Assembly: GCA_022702545.1 (NCBI GenBank)
Contig: JAHRBC010000005.1
Span: forward strand, 2,914,001-2,978,000
DNA length: 64,000 nt
Origin: Phycomyces nitens
Taxonomy: Eukaryota; Mucoromycota; Mucoromycetes; Mucorales; Phycomycetaceae
Reading direction: 5' to 3'
Shown piece by piece: positions 13,501 to 24,017 of this stretch (positions are counted from its first letter, which is position 1; the number at the start of each line of letters is the position of its first letter). The notes under the pieces were generated by a model. The model did no database searches. It was not told the DNA's origin and saw only the letters and a list, made by a program, of their open reading frames with translations. Made by a program: the position numbers and the translations under genes.

Positions 13501-13621
13501 CTTCATTTTTCATTTGACGTTTGAAGGTCTGAATAGGTACCACGTCGTAGCCACCATGCTTCTTTTCGCAAACAGAGCATCTGCATTCTTTTGTAACTTT
13601 TGAGTTGCGGATTGGGGCCAT
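10517..13621 (-). CDS. CACTA/Plavaka-like transposase, copy A (968 aa, apparently intact)
   Basis: Exons 13621-13471, 13414-13310, 13253-13092 and 13005-10517, all introns phase 1. The N-terminus has a small Cys cluster (CRCSVC) followed by an acidic Ser/Asp-rich linker made by exons 2 and 3. Exon 4 starts with a conserved hydrophobic segment (IAIFISLYVVNGGAVVLI), then a zinc-ribbon-like region (CGECH ... CC ... C). Core motifs follow in order: LNIDWFQPFDGVTYSCGAIY, PGPREAKTSEINNYLRPL, a CDIPAARK-type block, CGFTSHMSTNACHKC, IDPMHNLFLGTAKR, SPNMHLHLHLRQTI and YGYWLFSFERYN. These match the Tnp2/Plavaka group of cut-and-paste transposases. The Asp residues in IDWFQPF and IDPMHN are catalytic candidates, by inference. 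It has no frame break and is convergent with the partner gene. Confidence 0.88.
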
Positions 13622-15854
13622 TTTTAATAAAATATTTGCGTTTGGTTTAGCAGTAAAAGAGAGAAGTTCAAGGCACAGCTCATTTTATTTATTTCTGAGT
13701 TGATAATGCTTTTTTATTTCTACACCGCCCATCAGAACCAATGAAACTGTCTAATAATTATTCAAGTACTTAATTTACAAAAACTGTCTGAATTACAATT
13801 TTATGTTTTCTGTGTCCTGGAATTCCCAGTTGCTGTATATATGAAAATTGAGGTCATTTTTGCAGTGGTTATGGTTTGGGGATGTTTCTTTGGGAAGGGT
13901 GTCGGAGATTTAAAATTCGTGCTAGGGAAGATTGATTCCAAGAAGTATATCCAGACTTTAGAAGAAGGATATCTTCCCTCCCTTGCTAGATTTAAGGAAA
14001 AATCAAGTTGGAGATGGTTCAGACTACAAGAGGACAATGCCAGCTGTCATGTGAGCAAGATGACTATGGCATGGAAGCAGCAGCACAGGCTGAAACTTTT
14101 GCCTGACTGGCCAGCCCAAAGCCCTGATCTCAATCCAATTGAGCACCTTTGGGACTATCTTGGAAAGAGAATCAGGTCCAGAAGATATAACTTATACAGT
14201 TTATATCATATCAGACATGCTTTGGAGAGAGAATGGAGGTGTATTCCAAAGGAATATTTGGAAAGCCTAATTTCCAGTATGCATAAAAGATGCCAGACAG
14301 TCATAGATGCCAAAGGTGGTCCAACAAAGTATTAATAAATAATCAATATTATTATATATTTTGAAAGAAAACAATTCTTTTTATTCACTCTGAGTTTTCT
14401 ATACTCATTACATTATTTTTTTCCATCTTTTTTGATGTATGAATGTGAGGTTTTTTTTGTGAAGTTTTGTGGGCTATAAAAAGTTTCTTTAATTTCTCCC
14501 ACTCAGTGTAGAGCAAGACAAGGCTGAAGACAAACTGCTCATTTGTTTGCACCATGATTCCAGAGCTTATGCATTGCATACCTGACAGATGCCTTTGGAG
14601 ATCTCCTTATTAGACAATGATACTTGCAAGTCATTGTTCAGATTTACATACACTGAGATTCAGCTGATAGCAAGAGTGTTGGGCTTCCCTGAGCAGGTTT
14701 CTTTCTGCAATGGAACAAGCCAAAACTTCTCATTGCACAGAGATCTATCACTTTCTATCATGCTTAGAAGGTTTTCATATCCTTTGAGGCTGATGGACTT
14801 GGCTTTATTGTTTAAGATGAATAAGACAACAATTAGTGTTGTCTTCAATTCTATGATTGGATTGCTGTATAGCCAGTACCATGAAGGGATCAGATTCAAC
14901 AAAAGGCATCTGCATCCCTTTAATCTTGCAAGATTTTCTGATGCCACAGAAAGAAAAGTTAAGTAATTGATTTTGCAAAAGATACTTGATAATAGTGCCA
15001 TCTCTAATTATGTATCTTTTATCAAGGATCTTGCTACAAAGGGGTCATTGGATTCATCAACGATATGCTGAATGGCATAGCACATCCAGTCAGGCACCAG
15101 GAGCATGTCTACAATGGCCATGTTGTATGTATCCTAAATAACTATATAAAACTTCAGGACTTCAATTGTTAAACTCTGTGATTATTTAGCAATACCATGG
15201 TCTGAAATATCAAGGTATCATAATACCAGATGACATAACAGCCAGCCTGAGTAGACCTTTTGCAGGATCTGTCCACAACCAGAGTATGCTGGTGGACAGC
15301 GGCATGATTGGTGAACTCCAGGAAAGTTTGGACAAGAGAGGCAATAGTAAATAACTGTATGCTATTTATGGCAATCCTGCATACAGTTCTTCCGACATTC
15401 TCATCAAGCCTTTCTGGAATAGTAAGTTTTTAATTAATTCTTATATAGTAAATGTATTAATCTTTTCCATTACAGGCCAGGCAATGCCTAGGGTTGAGAA
15501 AGACATCAACAACACGATATCTACTTTCAGGATTGTGGTTGAATGGGAGTTTGGCCATGTTGCCAATTTGTTTGCCTTTGTCCAGTATAGACCAGGGCAA
15601 AAGGCATTGCTGAGCAAGTATGCTCATTTTTATTTGGTTGCTACACTGATGAAAAACATACACATTTGTGTTAGTGGTGGGCAAACATCAAAACACTTTG
15701 ATATTAGCCTACCATCACTTCAAGAGTATATTTCTGAGATAATACCATAATAAAAATAATACCTTTAAACATACTGTATACTTATAACATGTATTTATTT
15801 ATTGTTTTTGCATCTAGCACTAGGGGGAGAGGATGTTGACTGGTGAGAAGGCAT

Positions 15855-17124
15855 TTAGGGCAGCTGTCTATATGCCTTCTCCAAAAAAGCATTGAGGTTG
15901 CCAATCATTCTACAAAGATTGGTATGCAGCTGGAGAGACTGCTGCTGCATGATATTTTGTATCTCCAAAACTGCCAAAAGACGCTGATTTGTCTTCTTCT
16001 GTGTGGTATACACACCACATTTGAGTGAAATACAAACTCCACAACCGATATCTGGTTCCTCTTTGCTAATGACCATGACAAGATAACATCCCAGGAGCAG
16101 TTACACACCAGGCACACGTACACTTCACACTACTACAGTGATAACTGACCATTACACAATAGAGATTAATAGAACAAGGGAACTAGAATAATAACTATAT
16201 AAACCACCATAATATTCTTTCTTCAATAAATAACACTCTCACAGTATCTACAAGTTCTCCCTAAAACCCTCAATTACCACATTCTGTTCTTGTAATAGCC
16301 CATCTTGCTTCTCTGCATATTTTTCTATGCTTGCAGAGGCACGCTCAATTACACTGATGGCCTTTACTTCATGGGCCATCTTCTCACCAGTAGTCTTCAG
16401 TATGACCTCCAAGTTATGCTTCTTGCTCAACAGATAAGATCCTGGATTTGGACAGGTTTGCTTTGACTGTGGTCTATCCAACATGTTGTTCTCATACTCA
16501 TCTTCACTGGTTTTGTCAAAAACCATTTCCGGGCCATCTGCCAACATCTGATTGACATTGATTTTGTCAGCAAATGACATTGTTCTCCTTTCTATCCCAT
16601 GTTGAGAGTTTGAGACCAGGTAGGCCTGGTCAACCCATTTTTTGGCATTTGCCTTGGTGACATTCTCATGGGCCATGGCTTTGGACTCCTTACTTCTTTC
16701 TATCTTTATATATAAAAATGCTATGATATGTGTAAGTAATAGCCTGAACATGGATAATCAAACTTTCTTGTTATAAAAACAGAGTTTCTTACCAAAGATG
16801 TTCAATTTTTGTCTCAGAGTCGTTGCTTTCTGTCCCATAGGTGAGATTGTGGATGATCTTCACTTTCATTGCCTTGGTAAGACTATCAATCTTCCTGTCA
16901 ATGACTGTCTTTCCAAGCTTCTTACACTCTTGGTTGGTTTCATTGACTGCATTATATACATTTTTCCATGCAGCTGCCTTTTCACCTCTTTTCAGATCAA
17001 AAGGATGGAACTCGATTGTTGCTTCAATAGCAGCAATTTTGCAGTTGGCAGTCCACTTGCCATAAGCTCTACCATTTCCATTGCTAGAAAAAGAGAAAGA
17101 TGTGTTTGCAAATTTGTTAGACAT
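15855..17124 (-). pseudogene. PIF/Harbinger Myb/SANT-like partner protein, interrupted by a solo LTR
   Basis: Starts at 17124. Exon 1 (to about 16793) encodes a domain with GKWTANCKIAAIEATIEFH and later AAWKNVYNAVNE and TVIDRKIDSLTKAMK, the spaced aromatic pattern of the Myb/SANT-like DNA-binding partner of PIF/Harbinger elements. The second part (about 16710 down to 16287) continues with a likely coiled coil. The reading frame then enters the solo LTR (16281-16002) and resumes at 15996 with KKTNQRLLAVLEIQ, ending at 15855. The phases across the only intron do not fit cleanly (phase 2 against 0 or 1), so there may also be a small indel. Its convergent position next to the transposase supports the assignment. 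Confidence 0.6.
16002..16281 (+). repeat. Solo LTR of the gypsy-2 family
   Basis: The 280 bp starts TGTGGTATACACACC and ends ACCACA. It aligns over its whole length with the gypsy-2 5' LTR at 58664-58941. It is flanked by the perfect 5-bp duplication TTCTG (15997-16001 and 16282-16286). No internal element sequence is present, so it is the product of LTR-LTR recombination. It lies within the last coding part of the Harbinger partner gene. Confidence 0.92.
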
Positions 17125-17537
17125 TTTGTTGTATGGGTTTTAGGAGTATTTGAGTATATATGAGAATTTAAAAGCATATCTAATTTCTTAAACTCTTCTT
17201 CTTTTATAGTAGTTAGAATATCATGACATCTTCTAAGTATCATAACTTGTTTTATATATCTTCAGCATAGTATATGCTCCCTTTGTTCTTCTCAGACTAC
17301 ATATATCTTCCAAAGGAGTACAGTTCACTTTGCAGAATTTCTTTTAACCCTTGTGTATTGTGTTTCATCATTGATACTGCTCAGAAGAGTTTTACAATAA
17401 ATTGGTATAGGCCTCTCTAGTGCCAAAGACTTTAGATAAAGCAGTAATAGAATCTTTATTCTTATCTATCTTTATTTATTGATCACGCCTATATTATCAT
17501 GTTTTATTTATCTATCCCACTGTCACTGACTTGTAAC
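17125..17537. other. AT-rich stretch between Harbinger and copy B
   Basis: Upstream side of the Harbinger partner gene. No gene or terminal repeat that I could support. Confidence 0.4.
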
Positions 17538-18378
17538 CACTGGAAAAATATACGCAAATCATAGAAATAACAGGTGTTGGTTATTGGGATATTATGTAAC
17601 ATAATAATACTTGACAGCATAATATTATAGAATACCTAGCTGACATAATATTGGATTTTTGCCCAAATGGTATTGATTACTTTGTCATTATGAAAGGGAG
17701 CTTAGGTACATTATCTGTGTGCAAACCTTAATTGAAAGCCAAGTATCTGTAAAATTACAAATATAGATTACTAAAAAACCCCATTTATAAACCACCTGGA
17801 TTTGAGAGGGCTGTTATTTTTTCAATACTAGGTGGTTTTGGCTGCCTATTGATTCATTCTATTGGATCAATTGCTTCAACAATATCTGGTATTGATTAGA
17901 TTTTTAAAAAAACACATTTGATATTGATTTTGTTTTGGTAGGATATAATAATTTTATATATTTTATTATAATATTTTTATTTGTAAAAGCACTAGCAATA
18001 ATATAATCTCTTGCTCTGGACTACATGGTCTTATTCTAATAATACGTCTAATGGTTCTTGCAGACCATATTTTATTTCCTACTTGAAAAACATAGATTCC
18101 GATTATATTTACCTGACCAAGTTTTATAGTCTAGCAATAGAATAAAAGAGCACATTTTAGATTTTTTGTTATAGCATTTTATAGAGTTGAAAGGCAAGGT
18201 ACTTACTTGGCAATTGGGTATTTCATTAAATTAAAGAAACCAGAGTATACTGATATAAACAAGCCAGTATATATTCATATGCTTGTAATAACGGATACAT
18301 TTGGGCATGGATATACTATAATTAATATTAGAAAAATATTTTTAACAAGAGAAATAGTTCAAAATACATACCTTTGGC
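17538..18378 (+). repeat. Long inverted repeat, left arm
   Basis: About 840 bp, near-identical in inverse orientation to 24018-24855 with scattered substitutions. The outer end is the CACTGGAAAAA terminus. The inner end is CATACCTTT at about 18378, the point where the right arm also stops (AAAGGTATG at 24018). Confidence 0.88.
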
Positions 18379-19057
18379 AGTTGAATAAATGGATATTTGG
18401 TTTACTAAGAGTATACAACGTAAACTGCAATCATGTTAGAGCAATGTCTTTTTTATAAATGAGAAAGTAAAGAAAGGAAGAAATACATACATAGGTGCAA
18501 TAATAACTTTTTTGATAAACATGGATTATAAAATGATATCATGGCAAGTCGCGGCTATTTGAAAATATTATGGTAAGAGACATGACCAACGTGTAAAGAA
18601 TGTGATTGATAGTAATTACCTTTTGTATAAAAGAAATCTGATGTTTGGCACCCTATGTGTATATAATGTAAGGTGCGAGAATTTTAGGTGATATACTTAC
18701 ATAGTGTTAAAGAGCAGAAAAAGGATAAAAGAATAAAAAATAAAAATTACGATTAAAATATCTATGCCCCCTGAAATATGCATGGACATTCTCTCTTGCT
18801 TTGAAATCGGAGAGTCATGTTAATTATACATTGAAAGTGCCCAAGAAAAAGGTTTTGGTCTATATATTAATAGGAATTTGACTCCGTCTTGGTTTATAGA
18901 CAAAGTATAATAGAGTCTCTTATATTCTTATTAATATCTACATATACTTCTTTACTCTTTCAATAACTCTAACCACCATCTTCTTTATCATGTAAGTTCA
19001 TAATGGGCTATCAAAATATATTATATATGCTGATTTATTTATTGAATAATTAAGAAA

Positions 19058-20227
19058 ATGGCACCAAGAATCAATACCACCAGAAATGCATCTGCAAATG
19101 GATCAATGTCCAGACCATTGATTAATACTGTCAGCAATGGCCATGTAGGACCTGTTCGTCCTTCTCTTGTTCCTAGACAAGATGTTGTTGGGGTTTCCAG
19201 AGAGGAATTTGATAACATAGTCAACCTCTTGTCCACCTTGGACAAAAAAATGACAACTATGTGCAATGATATTGGCACACTCAAGGATAGTGGAAGCAAA
19301 ATGATGGCTTCCGTGGATGGTCTTGTCTTTGATGCAATGAAGAGACAAGAAGCTCCTCAGTTGGCCAGTCCACAGGCTATCCAGAGTATTAATTTTGAGA
19401 TCCAACTGCGAGATGTTGTTGGCAATAGCAGAAATCCAAAGATCTCAGTAAATATTAAAAGTAAACACTGCTTGAATCATTATTAATCAATATAAACTAG
19501 AAACTCATTCGTGATTGCCTCAGAAACATGAATCTCAACACTGATGATCCCCAAACAATAAGTGAGAATGATGCAAAGATGACTTGGGATGTCAGTGTTG
19601 GGTTGTCTGATAAGGTCAACAAGAATGTGGCAGATGACTTGTTGGTGTATCTGCATGGCCAGAGTGAGTCTGCCTTTGTTCCAACAAAAGAATTATGTGG
19701 TATGATAGTAAACAACTATTACAACTGCATGGCCAACAGCAAGCTCTCGTTGGAAGGCAAACTAGCAAAAAAAGAGGCAAACAGAAGAGGCAATTGCAAG
19801 ACAGATGTAGGTGGCTCTATAAAAATAAGAGAAACATAAATATATTTATTATTATATTTTTTAGCTCTTCAAGAGACAGAAGAGAACATTTGCCAAACAC
19901 AAGGCCACCTCCATCAAAAAGTTTGGGAGAGACTACAGTGGCGTCTTTTATAAAGATGTCATGTCTGATGATGAAAGTGATACAGACACAACTGTAACAG
20001 TGCTTCGCCCAAGCTGGCAAAGTGATGAGGTAGCTATAACATATATTTCCACTTTTATTATATGTTTAACAAAGAAAATATTTTGATAGTTGAATGAGTT
20101 CTTTGACTTTCTTGATACTCTTGCAATAAGTGATTTGGGAAAGAGAGCAGGCCAGCTGAAGGCTTGCCATCACGTAGTTGTATCAAAAGCAATTCCTCGT
20201 GGCTTAGTAGCCAAAATGCCCACGTAG
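19058..20227 (+). CDS. Element partner protein, copy B (four exons, 332 aa)
   Basis: Exons 19058-19447, 19501-19806, 19865-20029 and 20090-20227, all phase 0; 999 nt with no internal stop. Exon 2 is again exactly 306 nt and starts KLIRDCLRNMNL, matching KLINGYIKHPNF of copy D. The exon 1 product is Asn/Ser-rich at the start and then has a coiled-coil-like segment (FDNIVNLLSTLDKKMTTM). Exon 3 contains DVMSDDESDTD followed by LRPSWQSDE. Exon 4 adds a short basic tail. The exon 2 donor is weak (GTAGGT). The gene looks intact although its transposase neighbour is not. Function unknown. Confidence 0.72.
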
Positions 20228-20334
20228 ACAAAACGTGAATAAACAATTACTTGCATCTCTCATTCCTATACGTTTATTAATATTGTTTTGAATACACAAG
20301 TATTGTATGTTTTATATAAGATAGTGAAAGATAA

Positions 20335-20361
20335 TAATAATAATAATAATAATAATAATAG
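20335..20361. repeat. (AAT)n simple repeat in the convergent gap of copy B
   Basis: About nine AAT units between the two convergent genes. The position matches the simple repeats in copy A at 10451-10512. Confidence 0.85.
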
Positions 20362-20376
20362 AAAAGAAAAAGAAGT

Positions 20377-23300
20377 CTAAGCATAAAGCTTTCTAGGCAA
20401 GGGAATGACAAGAACTTTGGCTGCACCACGACCAGAAATATGATTGCCTATCACAATTGGTGAAAGGATGCGATGGACAGGCAAAATATTATCATAGTTG
20501 TACTTTTGAAAAGTCGGCTTATACAGCTCAATACCCTGGTTGATTCTTGGTTGATGGTAAGGGATTTCATACCACTCAACAAAAGCAAAAACATGCTGAG
20601 GATTCAGGCGCACAAGAAAGTTGGCTGGAGTAGGGGTTGGCGAAAAATTGTGAACGAAAAGATATTTAATACGACCAGCGTATATCTCCCCAGGATTACC
20701 GTTTTTCTCAATATACATTGCCTGGATATATGAACCTCTTCCGTTTGCCCCCTCACTGCCTTTATAGACTTGTCCAAGAAGATTTATCGAGGTAAACTTC
20801 TGGATTCTGTCATTGACAAAGTTTGTGCTTCTAATGATGTTCTTTGCACTGCAAAGATCATCATTGGCATATTCCATCTTGTAATACTTCAGCAGGCAGT
20901 CGTACTCAATTTTCCTCATTGTTGTTGGTGTTTTCAGGACCAATGGCAGGGCAGATGACAGAAGGGGCTCATTGCCAAACGTTTGCTTTGTTGGATCCAT
21001 TGCTGATTCCAAAAAGGCAGGGAGAGAAAAAATTGACAGCCTATTTTGCTGAGGTGCAAACACAGTGGTGGGAGACAGTCTGTTGAACAAAGCAAGATGA
21101 CTTGGGCTGGTGATGGTGGCAAGATGAGCTTGGTAAAAGTCACCTTTTGAACCACTTTGGACAAACTTATTCATGTATGTCTTCTCAAAACCGGCTTTAT
21201 GATTGGTATTAAAGTCTTTGACAAGTGTGATATTTGGTAGTAGAAAAGGGACGGTGGATACTTTGAGACTCTTTATTGTGATTGAGAAAAAGTTAAAGTT
21301 ATATCCAGTCTTTTATTCAAGAAGTGTGTTAACTTAGTATTTATAATTATTGTTATAATTCTTATCAGCTTGGATATTCATTATCATAATAGCTGTGTTA
21401 TTAGTTAATAGGTATTTTGGGACTTTGTCCCACAATAGATTGGGTATGGTATTTTCATATTTGGATAAGGATTTCTGGATGGTATAGTTTGTCTTGATTT
21501 TAGATAATCCAGCTATCTGGGTTTATATATCACTTTTCTCTGATATACCATTATGTCAAATACAACAACAAGCCCATTGTAGTGTTCAAAGCTGAACAGC
21601 CAATATCCATAAATGGGCCCGAAATCATTAATTGTCTCTTTTAAATGGAGGTGAAGGTGCATGTTTGGGGACAGGACATCATGCTTGTACAACTCTTCAC
21701 AACCACTGCAGAATCTCTCCAGACTACTATGAGCATGCTCAATCTCTTCTTCAGTTATTGTTGGTTTTGTCAATAACCGGCAGGCATCAACAAACTCGAT
21801 CCAGTTGGCAAACAGGTCATCTTGCAGTCATCCCTTCAACACAACAGGCGAGTAAATCAAGCACCATGATTTCCATTCATCTGCCTTTATGAATGGAAAT
21901 CCCTTTGCAATTTTGGTGGCAAGAGTGGCATATTCTGAAGGCAATGTGATTGTGTTTGCCTCAACCTGCATCTCACAAAGGTTGTTATCATCAAGATGAC
22001 CACACAGGATCCACTTTTCCATCATGCACTTGGCCATTCCAAGGAAGAGGTTGTGCATCGAGTCCACAATGGTTGCCCTGACTGGCTCAAAGTATGAAAG
22101 GCAGTGAAGCTCAGACCACTGCACTCCATTCTCAACTTCCAATTGCTTTCTCTCTGTCAAGCTTGCTACGTTTTTCCACATGATGGCATGCTGGCGGTTC
22201 TCTTCTTTTGTGCGGCCAATCTACTCTGAAGAGTTGAATCCAGAATAGTCAACAATGGATGTGCCTTCAAAATGGAAAAAGTGCCAATTGCACTTATGGC
22301 ATGTGTTTCTGCTGTTGTGAGAAGTGAATCCGCATATCTTTCTTGCAGCAGGTATATCACATGCAACCATCAGCAGAGCAGCACGAACCAAAGCACCAGA
22401 ATGACTATATGTATCAATACTGATACCAGTGTACAGATCCTTGAGCTCATCAACAAGGGGGCGCAGGTAGTTGTTGATCTCAGCAGTGCTTGCTTCTTTG
22501 GGACCTGGCATGAGCCCAATGAGAATCACATTCTCTATCTTATTACGTTCATATCTTGGCAAATTGTTGATGGTAAGATATATTGCACCGCAAGAATAAG
22601 TTACCCCATCGAAAGGCTGGAAACAATCGATGTTGAGTGTTAACAGCAATGATCTTTCTTTGGCCACAAACTGCATGCCATCCTCGTCCACAAACTCCTT
22701 CTACATCTTTCTATCATAAACATCAAACATAGTGCCAGGAACCTTTGGACCACGATTCCACATGTTGATGGCTGTTTCAAATGAAGGACGCTTGAAAAGC
22801 TTTGCCAAGGCAGTTTTCAGCAAGTTGTATACAAAAGTGCGCTTTGCAGTCAATCCATTACTAATTCCAGACTTGAACAGACTGTTTCCACATTCATTCT
22901 GGCGGCCAAGTTTCTTTCCAGTACAACAATTAGGTACTTCACTATTGCTTTTATACAGAGTGTGACAATCACTGCATGCAACAAATGTTGACACACCACT
23001 TGTCATAGCACTGTATCCAGTCATCTTCTTTAAACCGGGGATACTTGTTGGGAGTCTGAAGCTTTCCCCATAGTGCTCCAAGATTGCGTTAATGAATGAA
23101 ATCAATATCACGGCACCCTCATCAACAACAAAGGAAGAAATAAACATGACAAGAAAAATGGCTATCAATCTATGCCATAGATCTTCAGGAAGATTGGCTG
23201 AATTCTCTGTGAGTATTAATGATAATTAAATATTAATATCTTTTATCCAAAGGCACTAGCAACACTTGTTTATTGCTGACCTTCACCCTGCTCGGCCTCT

Positions 23301-23785
23301 TCTTCCTCGGCATCTTCATCAGACAATTAATGCTCAGATGAATATTCTTCAATGAGCTCATCTGTTCCAAAAAGAAAATCTTCGGCCGAAAGAGGTAAGA
23401 ACCCATTGGGATATTCTATGGATGACGGTACATCATTAGAGTAACTGTCATCTATTAAAACCGAGTATAAGTAAAGTGTATATTGAGTATAAAAAATAAA
23501 ATACTATGTACATTCAATGTCCTCTTCAAATTCAAATGCTTCCATGTCCACATCAACACTGCTTTGTTAGACGGGCAAGACTATTTAAAATATTATTAAT
23601 ATTACAGCCCACACTATATAATAGCCATTTTATTTGTGATTGATATTTCTATCCAATTCTCTCTCTTTGTCACTCTGAGCATGATGCTTGGCAGTTCTTT
23701 TGGCAGTGATCATGTAGCCAGCAGGATTGCAAACGCATTTTGAGCATCGGCATTCAACTTCATTAGCATTGGGAATGGCAAACAT
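20377..23785 (-). pseudogene. CACTA/Plavaka-like transposase, copy B, inactivated
   Basis: Homologous throughout to copies A, C and D: N-terminal CRCSKC cluster from 23785, acidic exons (23561-23512, 23451-23281), main exon from 23206. Damage: the first-exon donor GT is missing near 23635; TAA at 23327-23329; TAG at 22701-22703 where the others have Trp (YDGxxW); TAG at 22221-22223 where copy A has Trp; TGA at 21828-21830; and a 342-bp insertion at 21226-21567. Apart from these the frame is continuous, and removal of the insertion restores it exactly. Motifs retained include FQPFDGVTYSCGAIY, PGPKEASTAEINNYLRPL, CGFTSHNSRNTCHKC, VDSMHNLFLGMAK (Pro to Ser in the usual DPMHNLFLG) and YGYWLFSFEHYNG. 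Confidence 0.9.
21226..21567. mobile_element. 342-bp MITE-like insertion in the copy B transposase
   Basis: It interrupts the transposase between YNGLV and KDFNTN. It is flanked by the 5-bp direct repeat ACAAG (21221-21225 and 21568-21572). The ends form an imperfect inverted repeat of about 14 bp (TGTGATATTTGGTA on the left, TGTTGTATTTGACA from the right). Removing 342 bp plus one ACAAG restores the reading frame to match copies A, C and D. It has no coding capacity and is AT-rich. The superfamily is not determined. Confidence 0.85.
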
Positions 23786-24017
23786 TTTTTAAGGTTTATA
23801 TCAAAAGAGAATATATAACAGCAGTAGTTTATTGCCCGTTCCTTTATAGTTTTATTATTACTTTCAGGTACTCCGTAATCTATCTAACCAATAAGATATG
23901 CTTATATCTGTCAATGATACTAACCAAAGGATTTTCCCTGAGTTGCAATTTTTCATATACTGTTATTGATAATAACACCCCACAATTAATCATTGATTTA
24001 ACACCATTTTTGCAGTG

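Larger units (their letters stand above)
7731..13867 (+). mobile_element. CACTA-like two-gene element, copy A (6,137 bp)
   Basis: Ends are CACTGCAAAAATGACC at 7731 and its near-perfect inverse ending at 13867; the first 28 or so bases differ at one position. The target duplication is GTT (7728-7730 and 13868-13870). Excision exactly restores the Tc1 reading frame, so the boundaries are certain. CACT(A/G) ends with a 3-bp duplication are the hallmark of EnSpm/CACTA. Contents: about 1.4 kb of noncoding left arm, a four-exon partner gene (+), a simple-repeat gap, and the transposase (-). The right arm is only about 245 bp. Confidence 0.93.
7116..14335 (+). pseudogene. Tc1/mariner transposase, DDE type, split by copy A
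   Basis: Left part 7116-7730, right part 13868-14335. The joint is at the GTT duplication and restores KFGSGSV followed by MVWGCF, the standard Tc1 sequence. The N-terminus has the paired helix-turn-helix region (QCDISRKLNVSKLVITRVL) and a GRP-type linker (NPGRPLKL). Catalytic residues visible: D in IIWSDESCFKL, D in LQEDNASCH, and the final acidic residue in SPDLNPIEHLWDYL about 35 residues later. Stops at 7383-7385 (TAG) and 7482-7484 (TAA) were present besides the insertion, so the gene was probably dead or dying when copy A landed. The full length is about 350 codons, normal for the family. Confidence 0.92.
7020..14508 (+). mobile_element. Tc1/mariner element, itself split by CACTA-like copy A
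   Basis: Terminal inverted repeats begin CACTGAGTGGGAGAAATTAA at 7020 and, reading in from the right, at 14508; about 27 of the first 28 bases match. Both ends are flanked by TA (7018-7019 and 14509-14510), the Tc1/mariner target duplication. Removing the nested copy A (7731-13867) leaves an element of about 1.35 kb with one transposase gene, the usual size for the superfamily. Confidence 0.92.
6955..15750 (+). pseudogene. PIF/Harbinger-type transposase, split by Tc1 insertion
   Basis: The first 22 codons lie at 6955-7019 and the frame resumes at 14511 directly after the TA duplication (ATA then GAG CAA GAC). Exons are then about 14511-15124, 15190-15421 and 15476-15750 with GT-AG introns. 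Motifs: a helix-turn-helix-like N-terminal part (MDLALLFKMNKTTISVVF), YKGVIGFIND, YNGHV/QYHGLKYQG, MLVDSGMIG, YGNPAY (usually GDPAY, so the Asp codon has become Asn), and VEWEFGHVANLFAF near the C-terminus, which is typical of the HARBI1/DDE_Tnp_4 fold. Stops at 14583-14585, 14964-14966 and 15352-15354 plus a frameshift near 15040 show that it is inactive. Confidence 0.75.
6955..17124 (+). mobile_element. PIF/Harbinger-like two-gene element, interrupted by Tc1 and a solo LTR
   Basis: Limits given are the outermost coding bases; the termini were not found. A nuclease-type transposase on + and a Myb/SANT-like partner gene on - converge at about 15750-15855. This two-gene arrangement is characteristic of PIF/Harbinger. 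The transposase is split at 7019/14511 by a Tc1/mariner element and the partner by a 280-bp solo LTR at 16002-16281. Without the nested insertions the element would be about 2.4 kb of coding-rich DNA. Several stops and at least one frameshift mark it as the oldest layer of this nest. Confidence 0.75.
17538..24017 (+). mobile_element. CACTA-like two-gene element, copy B (decayed)
   Basis: The left end is CACTGGAAAAATATACGC at 17538. The right end is ACACCATTTTTGCAGTG ending at 24017, inverse CACTGCAAAAATGG. It has the same gene order as copy A and a similar short right arm (232 bp beyond the transposase start). The flanks AAC (left) and AAA (right) do not form a matching 3-bp duplication, and an inverted copy of the left arm follows immediately at 24018. 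This suggests rearrangement after or during insertion. The transposase is dead; the partner gene is still open. Confidence 0.75.

Noticed and set aside
21226..21567. Reading the 342-bp segment in the copy B transposase as an intron
   Set aside because: Flanking ACAAG direct repeats, inverted ends and absence of an intron at this position in copies A, C and D favour a transposon insertion.
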